From assembly GCA_045654885.1 (NCBI GenBank), contig JAZOOF010000024.1, positions 25,294-89,293 of the forward strand: DNA of 64,000 nt, given 5' to 3'. The notes beneath the pieces are model-generated. The model did no database searches, was not told the DNA's origin, and saw only the letters and a list, made by a program, of their open reading frames with translations. The DNA is from HGM04593 sp045654885 (GTDB taxonomy: Bacteria; Bacteroidota; Bacteroidia; Bacteroidales; Bacteroidaceae). Below are positions 17,706 to 26,036 of the stretch, in pieces (positions within the stretch are counted from its first letter, which is position 1; the number at the start of each line of letters is the position of its first letter). The position numbers were made by a program, and so were the translations under genes.

Positions 17706-18410
17706 ATGGCTGAAAATTGGTTGCAACGCGGTGAACTTTTGCTGGGCAAGGAGAAACAGGAACTCCTGTCCAATGCCCATCTGCTCGTCATTGGGCTTGG
17801 TGGTGTCGGTTCATGGGCGGTCGAGATGCTGTGCCGTGCAGGAGTGGGGGCTTTCACCCTTGTCGATGCCGATGTGGTGGACGTAACAAATATCAACCGC
17901 CAGATGCCTGCGCTTGCATCGACTGTGGGACGGCCAAAATGCGACGTGGTTGCAGAGCGCCTGCGTGCCATCAACCCCGATGTACATTTGGTTGTCAAGC
18001 AGCAGTTTGTTACACCCGACAATATTGCGCAGCTGCTCGATGAACAGCAGTTCGCCTTTGTTGTCGATGCCATTGATACCCTTGAATCCAAATGCGCGCT
18101 CATCCGCGCATGTTGGGAGCGCGGGCTGAAAATCATCTCAAGCATGGGTGCCGGTGCAAAGTGCGACCTTGCCGCCATTCGCAACGGCGACTTGTGGAAA
18201 ACCGAGCACTGCACGCTTGCAAAGAATGTGCGCCGTCAGTTGCGCGATGTGCGTGGCCGCAAGTTGCCGGTAATCTACAGCGCCGAGGAACCCCGTCGCG
18301 ATGCCATACGTCCCAACCCGACAGGCGGCAAGCCAATCATCGGCTCGCTCGGTTATTTCACTGCAACATTCGGTTGCTACATTGCAGAATATGTTATAAA
18401 GGAGATATGA
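17706..18410 (+). CDS. tcdA: tRNA threonylcarbamoyladenosine dehydratase (ThiF/HesA family)
   Basis: ATP-dependent E1-like enzyme that cyclises t6A37 of tRNA to ct6A. The nucleotide-binding motif LLVIGLGGVGSWAVEMLCRAG and DADVVDVTNINRQ are typical, followed by VVDAIDTLESK and the C-terminal PNPTGGKPIIGSLG region that distinguishes TcdA from MoeB and ThiF. At 234 aa it lacks the longer C-terminus of ThiF/MoeB E1 proteins. A TATTTTCG element about 25 bases upstream is a possible -7 box. Its stop overlaps the next gene's start by four bases. Confidence 0.9.
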   Translation: MAENWLQRGELLLGKEKQELLSNAHLLVIGLGGVGSWAVEMLCRAGVGAFTLVDADVVDVTNINRQMPALASTVGRPKCDVVAERLRAINPDVHLVVKQQFVTPDNIAQLLDEQQFAFVVDAIDTLESKCALIRACWERGLKIISSMGAGAKCDLAAIRNGDLWKTEHCTLAKNVRRQLRDVRGRKLPVIYSAEEPRRDAIRPNPTGGKPIIGSLGYFTATFGCYIAEYVIKEI

Positions 18411-19078
18411 TTCAGATAGAAAAACTGACAAAAAGTTTCGGCGACCTGCAGGTGCTCAAGGGTGTCGACCTCACCATTGAAAAAGGCGAGGTAATAAGCA
18501 TTGTCGGTTCCAGCGGTGCCGGCAAGACAACCCTGTTGCAGCTCATAGGTACCCTCGACAAGCCCACAAGCGGCACCATCCGTTTCAATGGCGAGGATTT
18601 GGGGCGCTTGAGCAGCAAGCGCCTGGCGGCATTCCGCAACAGGCACATCGGTTTTGTCTTCCAGTTTCATCAGCTGTTGCCCGAGTTTACGGCGCTTGAG
18701 AATATCGTCATTCCCGCACTCATTGCCGGCCGCAAGAAATCCGAGGCCGAAGCCGAGGCTATGCAGCTGCTGCAGGTTATGGGGCTTGAGGAACGTGCTC
18801 ATCACAAACCCTCCGAGATGTCGGGCGGCGAGAACCAGCGTGTGGCGGTAGCGCGTGCGCTTATAAACCACCCCGATGTGGTGCTTGCCGATGAGCCGTC
18901 GGGCAGTCTCGACAGCAAGAACAAGGAGGAACTGCACAAACTCTTCTTTGACCTGCGCGACCGCTATGGCCAGACATTTGTCATCGTAACGCACGACGAG
19001 GCTCTTGCTTCTTATACCGACCGCACACTGCACATGGTTGATGGTGTAATACAGGATTGTATTGTTAAAAAGAGTTAA
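18407..19078 (+). CDS. lolD: LolD-type ABC transporter ATP-binding protein
   Basis: Cytoplasmic ATPase of the MacB/LolD family; with a LolC/E-like permease it would release lipoproteins from the inner membrane. Walker A is GSSGAGKT (near residues 34-41), with FVFQFHQLLPEFTALEN as Q-loop region, signature MSGGENQRVAVARAL and Walker B VVLADEPSG. The start is the ATG overlapping the tcdA stop (ATGA). The open frame extends upstream through tcdA but without family similarity. No permease gene is adjacent, so the partner must lie elsewhere. Confidence 0.9.
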   Translation: MIQIEKLTKSFGDLQVLKGVDLTIEKGEVISIVGSSGAGKTTLLQLIGTLDKPTSGTIRFNGEDLGRLSSKRLAAFRNRHIGFVFQFHQLLPEFTALENIVIPALIAGRKKSEAEAEAMQLLQVMGLEERAHHKPSEMSGGENQRVAVARALINHPDVVLADEPSGSLDSKNKEELHKLFFDLRDRYGQTFVIVTHDEALASYTDRTLHMVDGVIQDCIVKKS

Positions 19079-19231
19079 TTTTAAAGGTGTGGTTTTTACG
19101 TTGCCACTAATTTGTAGTCAAATAAACGGATAATGGGTTTTATGCCCGTTGTTTTTCAATGTTTGTCTCTACGGCTTCTGCTTCTGCAGGGGCCGTATTT
19201 GCAAGAAAATAAACTTAAAACAGTTATAACA

Positions 19232-19717
19232 ATGAAAAAGATTCTGATTTGTATTGTTGCCGCAATGTTTGCAACAATGACATTTGCACAGCACCATGGT
19301 GCTCCACAGCACAGGCAGCGTGAGTTCAACCCCGAGGAGATGGCACAGCGCCAGACAATGCGCCTGCACCAGGCATTGCAGCTCGACAGCATCCAGTTCC
19401 AGGCAGTATTCCTCATGAACTATGCCGATGCGCTTACAATGCAGGACAGCATGAATGTGCGCCGCGAGAGAATGGAGAAAATGCGTGCCGAGGGCAAGAA
19501 ACCCGAGCGCGTGCAGCCAAGCGAGGAGCAGATGAAGGCAATGATGGAATTGAGGAAGCAGCGCGAGGAGGTGCGCAACGAACAGATGAAGCAGATTCTC
19601 AATCCCGAGCAGTACGAAAAGTACCTGAAGATGCAGGAGGAGCAGCGTGAGAGAATGCACCAAATGCGTGGCAGACGCGGCCATGGCCGTCCCGGAGGAG
19701 CACAAAATGAAAAGTGA
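19232..19717 (+). CDS. Exported Spy/LTxxQ-like helical protein
   Basis: A small periplasmic protein of 161 aa with a signal peptide (ending MTFAQ). The mature part is almost wholly helical and rich in Gln, Glu, Arg and Met, with RQTMRLHQALQLDSIQ and the repeated QILNPEQYEKYLKMQEEQRERM pattern typical of Spy/CpxP-like (LTxxQ) or DUF4890 proteins of Bacteroidales. The tail is Arg/Gly-rich. A chaperone or envelope-stress role is possible but inferred from class only. It stands alone between lolD and the ABC-F gene. Confidence 0.7.
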   Translation: MKKILICIVAAMFATMTFAQHHGAPQHRQREFNPEEMAQRQTMRLHQALQLDSIQFQAVFLMNYADALTMQDSMNVRRERMEKMRAEGKKPERVQPSEEQMKAMMELRKQREEVRNEQMKQILNPEQYEKYLKMQEEQRERMHQMRGRRGHGRPGGAQNEK

Positions 19718-19784
19718 AACTCCGTAGGAATGGCAGGTACTGCTCTGTATGTTTTTCAATATTTGGAACAATTATTATTAAGTG

Positions 19785-19821
19785 TTATGCGTCCATGGGT
19801 TATTTGCCCGTGAACGCATAA
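19785..19821 (+). terminator. Hairpin between the Spy-like and ABC-F genes
   Basis: TTATGCGT and ACGCATAA form an 8-bp perfect base, with an inner ATGGG/GCCCGT stem and a T-rich 3' side. It is probably the Spy-like gene's terminator. A similar but weaker structure (AACGG/CCGTT) lies at about 19122-19148, after lolD. Confidence 0.6.
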
Positions 19822-19860
19822 TTTATTATCTTCGCGGACGGAATATAGCAAATAAGACTT

Positions 19861-21732
19861 ATGGCAATAGACCTGCAGATAGAAAACGTATCCAAGAACT
19901 TTGGTGAGCTTGAGCTTTTCAGTGATATCTCATTCACTGTCGAGGAGCGCCAGCGCATAGGACTCATTGCGTGCAACGGAAAGGGAAAGAGCACGCTGCT
20001 AAAGATTATAGCCGGTGAGGAGCCGCTCGACAGCGGTAAGATTACCTTGCGCGGTGGTGTGAGGGTAGGCTATCTTGAGCAGGAGCCCGATTTTGACCCT
20101 GCGCTCACCGTCATTGAAGCCTGCCTGCAGCGCAACAGCGAGAAAGCAGGTGTTATTGCGCGTTACGAGGAGGCGCTTGAGAATGGCGACCACGATGCGC
20201 TGCAGCATCTTATGGAGGAGATGGACCGCCTGGAGGCCTGGGACTACGAGACACGTGCAAAGCAGGTGCTCACCAAGCTGAAGATTGACAAGTTCAACCA
20301 GCCTGTGAAGGAACTATCCGGCGGCCAGAAGAAGCGTGTGGCACTGGCATCGGTGCTCATTGATGAACCGCAACTGATGATTCTCGACGAGCCTACCAAC
20401 CACCTCGACCTCGAAATGGTGGAGTGGCTTGAGGAGTATCTCTCGCGCCTCACCGGCAGTCTGCTCATGGTGACCCATGACCGCTATTTCCTCGATAACG
20501 TATGTAACGAGATTATAGAGATTGACGACCACCGTGTCTATCGCTACAAGGGCAACTACAGCTACTTTCTGCAAAAGCGCGAGGAGCGCCTGCAGAACCT
20601 TGCTGCCGAGACTGCCCGTGCACGTAACTTGTTGCGCACCGAGCTCGAGTGGATGCGCCGTCAGCCCCAGGCACGCGCCCACAAGGCGAAATACCGCATC
20701 GACGCCTTCTATAAATTGGAGGAGAAGGCGGCTGCCATGCGTGACGACAGCAAAGTGTCGCTTGAGATAAAATCGCAATACATCGGCAACAAAATTTTTG
20801 TTCTCAATCACTTGTCAAAGGCTTTCGATGACAGGGTTATTACTAAGGATTTTACCTACACCTTTGCACGTTACGAAAAACTGGGTATCGTGGGCAATAA
20901 CGGCACCGGCAAGTCTACCTTCATAAAGATGCTGCTTGGTCGCGTTGCACCCGACAGCGGCACCATTGACGTGGGCGAGACAGTGAAGTGGGGCTACTAT
21001 AGCCAGGACGGCCTCTCGTTCAACGAACAGATGAAGGTTATTGACGTGGTTAAGGACATTGCCGAGGTTATCCCCGTTGCGGGCAAGATGCTCACGGCAT
21101 CGCAGTTCCTGCAGCACTTCCTCTTCACCCCCGAAAAACAGTACAACTATGTCTACAAGCTCAGCGGTGGCGAGAAGCGTCGTCTCTATCTGTGTACGGT
21201 GCTCATGTCGAACCCCAACTTCCTTGTGCTCGACGAGCCTACCAATGACCTCGATATCGAGACCCTGCAGATACTCGAAGAGTACTTGCGCGACTTCAAG
21301 GGCTGTGTTATTGTGGTGAGCCACGACCGCTACTTCATGGACAAGGTCGTTGACCACATATTCGTGTTCAACGGCGGTGGCGACATCAAGGACTTTCCCG
21401 GTAACTACACCGATTGGCGCGACTGGCGCGAGGAGGAGAAGGCTGCCGCAGCGGCGCAGGCTGCAGCAAAGGCCGCAAAGGAGAGCGCTCCCAAGCAGAG
21501 TTACCGCGCCGAGACCAAGCGCAAACTCTCGTTCAAGGAGCGCAAGGAGTACGAGGCTCTTGAGACGGAGATTATGGAACTTGAAGAGGAGAAAGCTTCC
21601 ATTGAACAGGCGCTATGCAGCGGTACGCTCGGCAACGACGAACTGGTTGCGAAGTCACGCCGCATACAGGATGTCATTGCACTAATCGACGAAAAGACCA
21701 TGCGTTGGCTCGAACTGAGCGAATTTGCTTGA
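19861..21732 (+). CDS. ABC-F family ATPase (Uup-like)
   Basis: Soluble protein with two ABC cassettes and no membrane domain; ABC-F proteins act on ribosomes or nucleic acid. Cassette 1: ACNGKGKST, LSGGQKKRVALASVL, LMILDEPTNHLDL. Cassette 2: GNNGTGKSTFIKML, LSGGEKRRLYLCTVL, LVLDEPTNDLDI. The linker contains the arm rich in Arg/Leu (RNLLRTELEWMRRQPQ). The C-terminus (about 540-623) is an Ala-rich linker and an acidic coiled coil as in Uup. In cassette 1 the first Walker A Gly is Ala. The 623-aa length fits Uup. Confidence 0.92.
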   Translation: MAIDLQIENVSKNFGELELFSDISFTVEERQRIGLIACNGKGKSTLLKIIAGEEPLDSGKITLRGGVRVGYLEQEPDFDPALTVIEACLQRNSEKAGVIARYEEALENGDHDALQHLMEEMDRLEAWDYETRAKQVLTKLKIDKFNQPVKELSGGQKKRVALASVLIDEPQLMILDEPTNHLDLEMVEWLEEYLSRLTGSLLMVTHDRYFLDNVCNEIIEIDDHRVYRYKGNYSYFLQKREERLQNLAAETARARNLLRTELEWMRRQPQARAHKAKYRIDAFYKLEEKAAAMRDDSKVSLEIKSQYIGNKIFVLNHLSKAFDDRVITKDFTYTFARYEKLGIVGNNGTGKSTFIKMLLGRVAPDSGTIDVGETVKWGYYSQDGLSFNEQMKVIDVVKDIAEVIPVAGKMLTASQFLQHFLFTPEKQYNYVYKLSGGEKRRLYLCTVLMSNPNFLVLDEPTNDLDIETLQILEEYLRDFKGCVIVVSHDRYFMDKVVDHIFVFNGGGDIKDFPGNYTDWRDWREEEKAAAAAQAAAKAAKESAPKQSYRAETKRKLSFKERKEYEALETEIMELEEEKASIEQALCSGTLGNDELVAKSRRIQDVIALIDEKTMRWLELSEFA

Positions 21733-21765
21733 TGCGAGTGAAATAGTTCTATTCTTCTGCGTACT

Positions 21766-21842
21766 TGTCATATCGACCGTAGTGGAGATATCTCAATCCG
21801 CGTTCTAAAGATTCCTCGTCGCTACGCTCTGTCGGAATGACA
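21766..21842. repeat. TGTCA...TGACA inverted-repeat element, copy 1
   Basis: A 77-bp imperfect palindrome starting TGTCATATCGACCGTAGTGG and ending in the complement of TGTCATTCCGAC. It fills most of the gap between the ABC-F gene and the PorT-like gene. Related copies lie at 22626-22698 and 23611-23681. Confidence 0.7.
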
Positions 21843-21922
21843 TCCTGGGTCAACTGCTATATCATTGCTCAATCTTTTTCCATGTTTTGCAATAAGTGAC
21901 ACTTTTTTGCGTTATATCACAG

Positions 21923-22624
21923 ATGAAAAGGACCATTACATACATACTGTTGCTGTTGTTGCCGCTTTTTGCGGTAGCGCAGGAGCGTAAGGTGCAGAAC
22001 AAACCATATATAGATTACCGCGTTCTGCACTATGGTTTTTTCATAGGTACTCACATGCAGGATATGGAGTTTGTGAACAACGGCTTTGTCACCGAGAATG
22101 GCGAGAACTGGTATGCCGACATTGCAAACTACAACCCGGGCTTCAGCGTTGGTGTGCTTGCCGATTTGAGGCTGAATACATATATGTCATTGCGTGTAAT
22201 ACCCACAATGCACTTCGGACAGAACCTTGTCCGATTCCGTGAACAGCATAGCGGCGAGGTGTCAAAACAGTCGGTGAAAACGACATATATTGCAGTGCCT
22301 GTACATGTGAAATTTGCTGCAGAGCGCTTCAACAACTACCGCCCTTATGTCACGGCCGGTGTAAGCCCAATGTGGAATCTTACTGTGAAAAAACAGCAGC
22401 AGTTGCTGCTCAAGAAATTCGATTTCATGATTGAGGTTGGCTTTGGCTGTGATTTCTATCTGCCTTTCTTCAAGCTCATCCCGGAACTTAAATTCTCGTT
22501 CAGCCCTCTCGATGTGCTTAGAAAGGAGCGCCCCGACCTGCTCGATGCCAACTATTTGAAGTTTACACAGTCGGTTGACAGGGTTACGAGCAAGATGGTT
22601 ACTTTGTCACTTTACTTTGAATAA
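21923..22624 (+). CDS. porT: PorT-family outer membrane beta-barrel protein
   Basis: PorT is a small barrel needed for the type IX secretion machine in Porphyromonas; homologues also occur in Bacteroidales where that role is unproven. ATG 21923 gives a signal peptide (LLLLPLFAVAQ) and a mature protein of about 215 aa with alternating strands. Family-like segments are YGFFIGTHMQDMEFVNNGFV, YNPGFSVGVLADLRLN, LRVIPTMHFG, FNNYRPYVTAGVSP and a final aromatic residue (SLYFE). An upstream in-frame TTG-type start at 21896 lacks a signal peptide and is rejected. The three enzymes at 31-42.7 kb carry possible type IX tails. Confidence 0.8.
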   Translation: MKRTITYILLLLLPLFAVAQERKVQNKPYIDYRVLHYGFFIGTHMQDMEFVNNGFVTENGENWYADIANYNPGFSVGVLADLRLNTYMSLRVIPTMHFGQNLVRFREQHSGEVSKQSVKTTYIAVPVHVKFAAERFNNYRPYVTAGVSPMWNLTVKKQQQLLLKKFDFMIEVGFGCDFYLPFFKLIPELKFSFSPLDVLRKERPDLLDANYLKFTQSVDRVTSKMVTLSLYFE

Positions 22625-22625
22625 A

Positions 22626-22698
22626 TTGTCAAGTTGATGCGTAGCAAAGAGTCACGGATTTGTTGGATATGCTATTTTTACTTCGTTCAAAATGACAA
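22626..22698. repeat. TGTCA...TGACA inverted-repeat element, copy 2
   Basis: A 73-bp degenerate copy with termini TTGTCA and TGACAA, located between the PorT-like and YqiA-like genes. Its arms are less well matched than those of copy 1. Confidence 0.55.
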
Positions 22699-22719
22699 AT
22701 TACAGATATTCTATAACTG

Positions 22720-23325
22720 ATGGAAAATATGCGTAAAATGATGTATGTCCACGGCTTTGCGTCGTCGGGCAGTTCGGGAACGGTCATGAACCTGCGCCGT
22801 AGCCTGCCGGGGTGGCGTGTCATTGCCCCCGACCTGCCTGTAGACCCTTTTGAGGCATTGGAGCTGCTTCGCGCTATTGTAGAGGAGGAGCAACCCGAGA
22901 TTGTGGTGGGCACTTCAATGGGCGGTATGTACACACAGCAGCTGTGGGGCGTGCCGCGTATAGTGGTGAACCCGTCGTTCGAGATGTCGCGCTCACTGCT
23001 TTTTGGCAAGATGGGTCGCAACAAATATATGTCCAAGCGCAAGGATGGTGCAACCGAGTTCCGCATTGACAAGAGCGTCGTAGAGCGCTTCAAGGAGATG
23101 GAGAAGCATCAGTTCGACGGCATTACCGAGGACGAGAAACAACTTGTCGTGGGGCTTTTCGGCGACAAGGACCCCATTGTACATTTCCATCCACTGATGG
23201 CAAAACTCTATGGCGAGGAGCGCTGCCGATGGTTCAAGGGAGAACACCGCCTAAATGACAAGATAGTAGACAAGGTGCTGCTTCCGCTTATAATGGAAAT
23301 GGTGAAAGCGGAAAGCTGCGAGTAA
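22720..23325 (+). CDS. YqiA/YcfP-like alpha/beta hydrolase
   Basis: Cytoplasmic esterase-like protein, 201 aa. The fold begins with MYVHGFASSGSSGT, the nucleophile elbow is GTSMGG (Ser66), and the acid and base are probably the Asp of GLFGDKDPIV and the His of KGEHRLND. YqiA-type enzymes hydrolyse acyl-CoA or ester substrates in vitro; the natural substrate here is unknown. Either ATG 22720 or ATG 22729 could be used. A strong terminator follows about 145 bases downstream, after a tandem repeat. Confidence 0.82.
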   Translation: MENMRKMMYVHGFASSGSSGTVMNLRRSLPGWRVIAPDLPVDPFEALELLRAIVEEEQPEIVVGTSMGGMYTQQLWGVPRIVVNPSFEMSRSLLFGKMGRNKYMSKRKDGATEFRIDKSVVERFKEMEKHQFDGITEDEKQLVVGLFGDKDPIVHFHPLMAKLYGEERCRWFKGEHRLNDKIVDKVLLPLIMEMVKAESCE

Positions 23326-23475
23326 GCGAGTGCGTGGAAGTTTACTTACACGCACAGCGAGCGAAAGCAGCTTCAATCGCACGATAGTGCGATTAAAGCA
23401 ATATTTAAGCGAGTGCGTGGAAGTTTACTTACACGCAAAGCGAGCGAGAGCTGGTTCAATCATACGATGTGCAGA
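23324..23475. repeat. 83-bp tandem duplication
   Basis: Two units: 23324-23406 and 23407-about 23475. The first 45 bases are nearly identical between units (AAGCGAGTGCGTGGAAGTTT... to GCGAGCGAGAGC) and the following TTCAATC...ACGAT part is diverged. Each unit contains a small hairpin (TGCGTG/CACGCA), and unit 1 has a second one (TCGCAC/GTGCGA). The first unit begins at the stop codon of the YqiA-like gene. Confidence 0.8.
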
Positions 23476-23513
23476 AAGGTGCAGGGTTTTTGACCTTGCA
23501 CCTTTCTGCTTTT
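23471..23513 (+). terminator. Terminator of the YqiA-like gene
   Basis: A 13-bp perfect stem (GCAGAAAGGTGCA and its complement), with a short loop, followed by TTTT. Confidence 0.88.
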
Positions 23514-23548
23514 AACACTCAGCCTGTGGTTTTTTCCCGTTTTTTTGC

Positions 23549-23556
23549 TATCTTCG
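23549..23556 (+). promoter_or_regulatory. Candidate -7 element for the TonB receptor series
   Basis: TATCTTCG resembles the -7 consensus with C for the third T; the same variant precedes several other genes here. No TTTG is found at the correct distance. If used, the leader to 23827 would be about 265 nt and would contain two hairpin repeats. Confidence 0.35.
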
Positions 23557-23610
23557 CGTTCTATTATTGTGGTTGATTGGGCTGCCGGACAATGTGGCTT
23601 GTCATCAATG

Positions 23611-23681
23611 TTGTCATGCTGAGCAAAGCGAAGCATCTTAAAATCTGTTTCAAGATTCTTCACGTTTGTTCAGAATGACAA
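23611..23681. repeat. TGTCA...TGACA inverted-repeat element, copy 3
   Basis: A 71-bp imperfect palindrome: TTGTCATGCTGAGCAAAGCG on the left and the complement of TTGTCATTCTGAACAAACGTG on the right, with inner AAGCATCTT/AAGATTCTT arms. Confidence 0.75.
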
Positions 23682-23698
23682 AACGAAGTTTTGTTATC

Positions 23699-23776
23699 GG
23701 CGAGTTCATTAGCGGTTGGTCGCACGAAGCATGGATGAAAATCATGCCGTGCGGGTCGCTAATAAATGAACGAGCC
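23699..23776. repeat. ~77-bp compensatory hairpin element, copy A
   Basis: Outer arms GGCGAGTTCATTAGCG and its near-complement enclose a core hairpin: CGCACG (23721-23726), bulge AA, GCATG, 9-base loop, CATGC, CGTGCG (ends 23753). The core matches copies B and C in architecture and flanks (GGT before, GGGTCGC after), while both stems differ in sequence with pairing kept. Confidence 0.75.
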
Positions 23777-23826
23777 AATGACATTGCAAATATAGAATGA
23801 CATAACCGGATTATTATTGAACGACA

Positions 23827-26031
23827 TTGAATCTTTTATTCTCCATACTTGCACTGTTGGTGTCACCGATTGAACCTGTCGATTCGGTGCTGCCGTCTAT
23901 TGACATTGTCTCATCGGTGAAGATTGCCGATGATGATGCGGGCGAGTATTTTTCGACCTCGTTGCGACGTGTGGAACTGGAGAACCGTCACATAACATCG
24001 GTCAAGGAACTCTCGGCCCTTGCTCCCAATTTCTATCAGCCCGACTATGGCTCGCGCATGACATCGTCGATGTATGTGCGTGGCTTTGGCTCGCGTATGG
24101 ACCAGCCCGTTGTTGGACTGAACATCGACGGCATGCCGGTGATGAACAAGAACAGTTACGATTTTGAGCTGTTTGACATTGACCGTGTGCAGGTGATGCG
24201 TGGAGCACAGGGGCTGCTCTTTGGACGCAACACCTCGGGCGGTGCAATAAATCTCTACACTATGTCGCCGCTCGATTTCCAGGGTAAGCGTTTGACTTTG
24301 GAGTATGGTACGGCAAACAGTGTTCGTCTCAAGGCATCGCACTATGCCAAGGCAAGTGACACCTTCGGTTGGTCGGTAGGTGTGATGTATAATCATAGCG
24401 ACGGCTACTTCAGAAACTATGAGCTTGGCACCAACTGCGACGGTGGCGACAATGCCGCATTGCGTCTGCGCCTGCAATGGCTGCCGGCAGAGAACTGGAG
24501 TATCGACAACACCCTCTCGGCCGGCTATGTGAGCGAGGGCGGTTGGGCTTATGGTCATTACGATGCCGTGGCAGATGAGGTAGCCCCGGTAGCCTACAAT
24601 GATGAGTGTTCTTATAAGCGCTTTAACATCTCTGACGGTCTTGTAGTGAAGCGCTATTTCGACCGCATGACAATCTCCTCCACCACAGGCTATCAATATG
24701 TCGATGACCGCATGGAGCTTGACAATGACTTCCTGCCGCTCGATTACTTCTCAATGGGGCAGTACCAGAAAGAGCACTCCGTGACCCAGGAGTTTGTTGT
24801 CAAGGCCGACGAGTTGGGCGCCTTCAACCTTCTTGGCGGTTTGTTCGGTTTCTTCAAACATAACAGAATGTCAGCTCCGGTGCACTTCAAACAGTACGGA
24901 ATTGACAATCTGATACTGAAAAATGCCAATTCCGAATATTATTATCAGCTTGCAGGCGACCGTGAACTGTCGTTCGAGGATGATAATTTTGTCATTGCCG
25001 ACGATTTTGTAATTCCTGCCTTCGGTGCTGCGGCATTTGTGCAGGGTGGGGTGTCGCTTGGCGGCTTTGATATAAAGGCCGGTTTGCGTGTGGACTATGA
25101 ATACTCCTCGATGGAGTACGACAGCCGTTCAACAGTGCGCTACAGTACGTACAAGGATTTGCGCGACAGCAATGAACTCAATACTGTGTTCAAAGGTCGC
25201 AAGGCGGTTGATGCGCTTGAATTGTTGCCGAGCATATCTGTCTCATACGGTGGCGACTGGGGCAATGTATATGCCTCGGCGCGCAAGGGTTTCAAGGCAG
25301 GTGGTTTCAATACTCAACTATTCTCCGATATCCTCAAGCAACAGATGATTGGCGAACTCATTGGCAACCCGCAGGATGTTGATGCGTCTTCAACAGTTTA
25401 TGAGCCCGAGGAGAACTGGACCTATGAACTTGGCACTCACCTTTCGCCGCTTGCAAGCGGAAATCTTGACATTTCGGCCTCGCTCTTTTATATCGACTGC
25501 CGTAACCAGCAACTCACAGTGTTCCCCGATGGGGAAAGCACGGGGCGCATGATGTCGAATGCCGGCCGTTCGTTCAGCAACGGCATTGAACTGGGAGCGC
25601 GTTACGTCATTGGAGCGGTGACGCTTGATGCGGGCTTTGGATATGCCCATGCCAAGTTCCTTGAATACAATCGTGGCGATGCCAACCTTGCCGGCAAGTT
25701 CCTGCCATATGCGCCACGAGAAACATACTCGGCAAACGTTGCCTATCGCATACCTGTTCCACGCAGTTTTGCAAATATCTTTGTGCTGAATGTGGGCTGG
25801 AGCGGCGTGGGGCGCATCTACTGGAACGAGGAGAATACCCTGTCGCAACCGTTCTATAGTCTGCTGTCGGCCTCTCTTGTCTGGGAAAAGGGGCATTGGG
25901 GCGCATCAATATGGGGCAAGAACCTGCTTAATGAAAAATACAATACATTCTATTTCCGTTCAATAGGCAATGACTTCTTTGCACAGGGTAAACCCCTGCA
26001 TTTTGGAGTGTCATTCCATGTAAATTTGTAG
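23827..26031 (+). CDS. TonB-dependent outer membrane receptor
   Basis: A 734-aa TonB receptor for uptake of an unidentified ligand. A plug domain (about residues 40-165) is shown by SVKELSALAPNFYQPDYGS, VRGFGSR, VGLNIDGMPV and VQVMRGAQGLLFGRNTSGGAIN; the rest is a 22-strand barrel ending in Phe-x-Val-x-Leu. There is no SusC-type carboxypeptidase-like extension and no SusD gene, so this is a classical siderophore/vitamin/metal-type receptor. The only plausible start is TTG 23827: an in-frame stop lies nine bases upstream and no Met follows for about 75 residues. The N-terminus from there is a short hydrophobic signal-like stretch. A calycin-like lipoprotein follows after five bases. Confidence 0.88.
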   Translation: MNLLFSILALLVSPIEPVDSVLPSIDIVSSVKIADDDAGEYFSTSLRRVELENRHITSVKELSALAPNFYQPDYGSRMTSSMYVRGFGSRMDQPVVGLNIDGMPVMNKNSYDFELFDIDRVQVMRGAQGLLFGRNTSGGAINLYTMSPLDFQGKRLTLEYGTANSVRLKASHYAKASDTFGWSVGVMYNHSDGYFRNYELGTNCDGGDNAALRLRLQWLPAENWSIDNTLSAGYVSEGGWAYGHYDAVADEVAPVAYNDECSYKRFNISDGLVVKRYFDRMTISSTTGYQYVDDRMELDNDFLPLDYFSMGQYQKEHSVTQEFVVKADELGAFNLLGGLFGFFKHNRMSAPVHFKQYGIDNLILKNANSEYYYQLAGDRELSFEDDNFVIADDFVIPAFGAAAFVQGGVSLGGFDIKAGLRVDYEYSSMEYDSRSTVRYSTYKDLRDSNELNTVFKGRKAVDALELLPSISVSYGGDWGNVYASARKGFKAGGFNTQLFSDILKQQMIGELIGNPQDVDASSTVYEPEENWTYELGTHLSPLASGNLDISASLFYIDCRNQQLTVFPDGESTGRMMSNAGRSFSNGIELGARYVIGAVTLDAGFGYAHAKFLEYNRGDANLAGKFLPYAPRETYSANVAYRIPVPRSFANIFVLNVGWSGVGRIYWNEENTLSQPFYSLLSASLVWEKGHWGASIWGKNLLNEKYNTFYFRSIGNDFFAQGKPLHFGVSFHVNL

Positions 26032-26036
26032 AAACA

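Noticed and set aside
23516..23826. A cobalamin or other riboswitch ahead of the TonB receptor
   Set aside because: No B12-box-like or other known riboswitch core could be seen. The structure there is explained by the two palindromic repeats.
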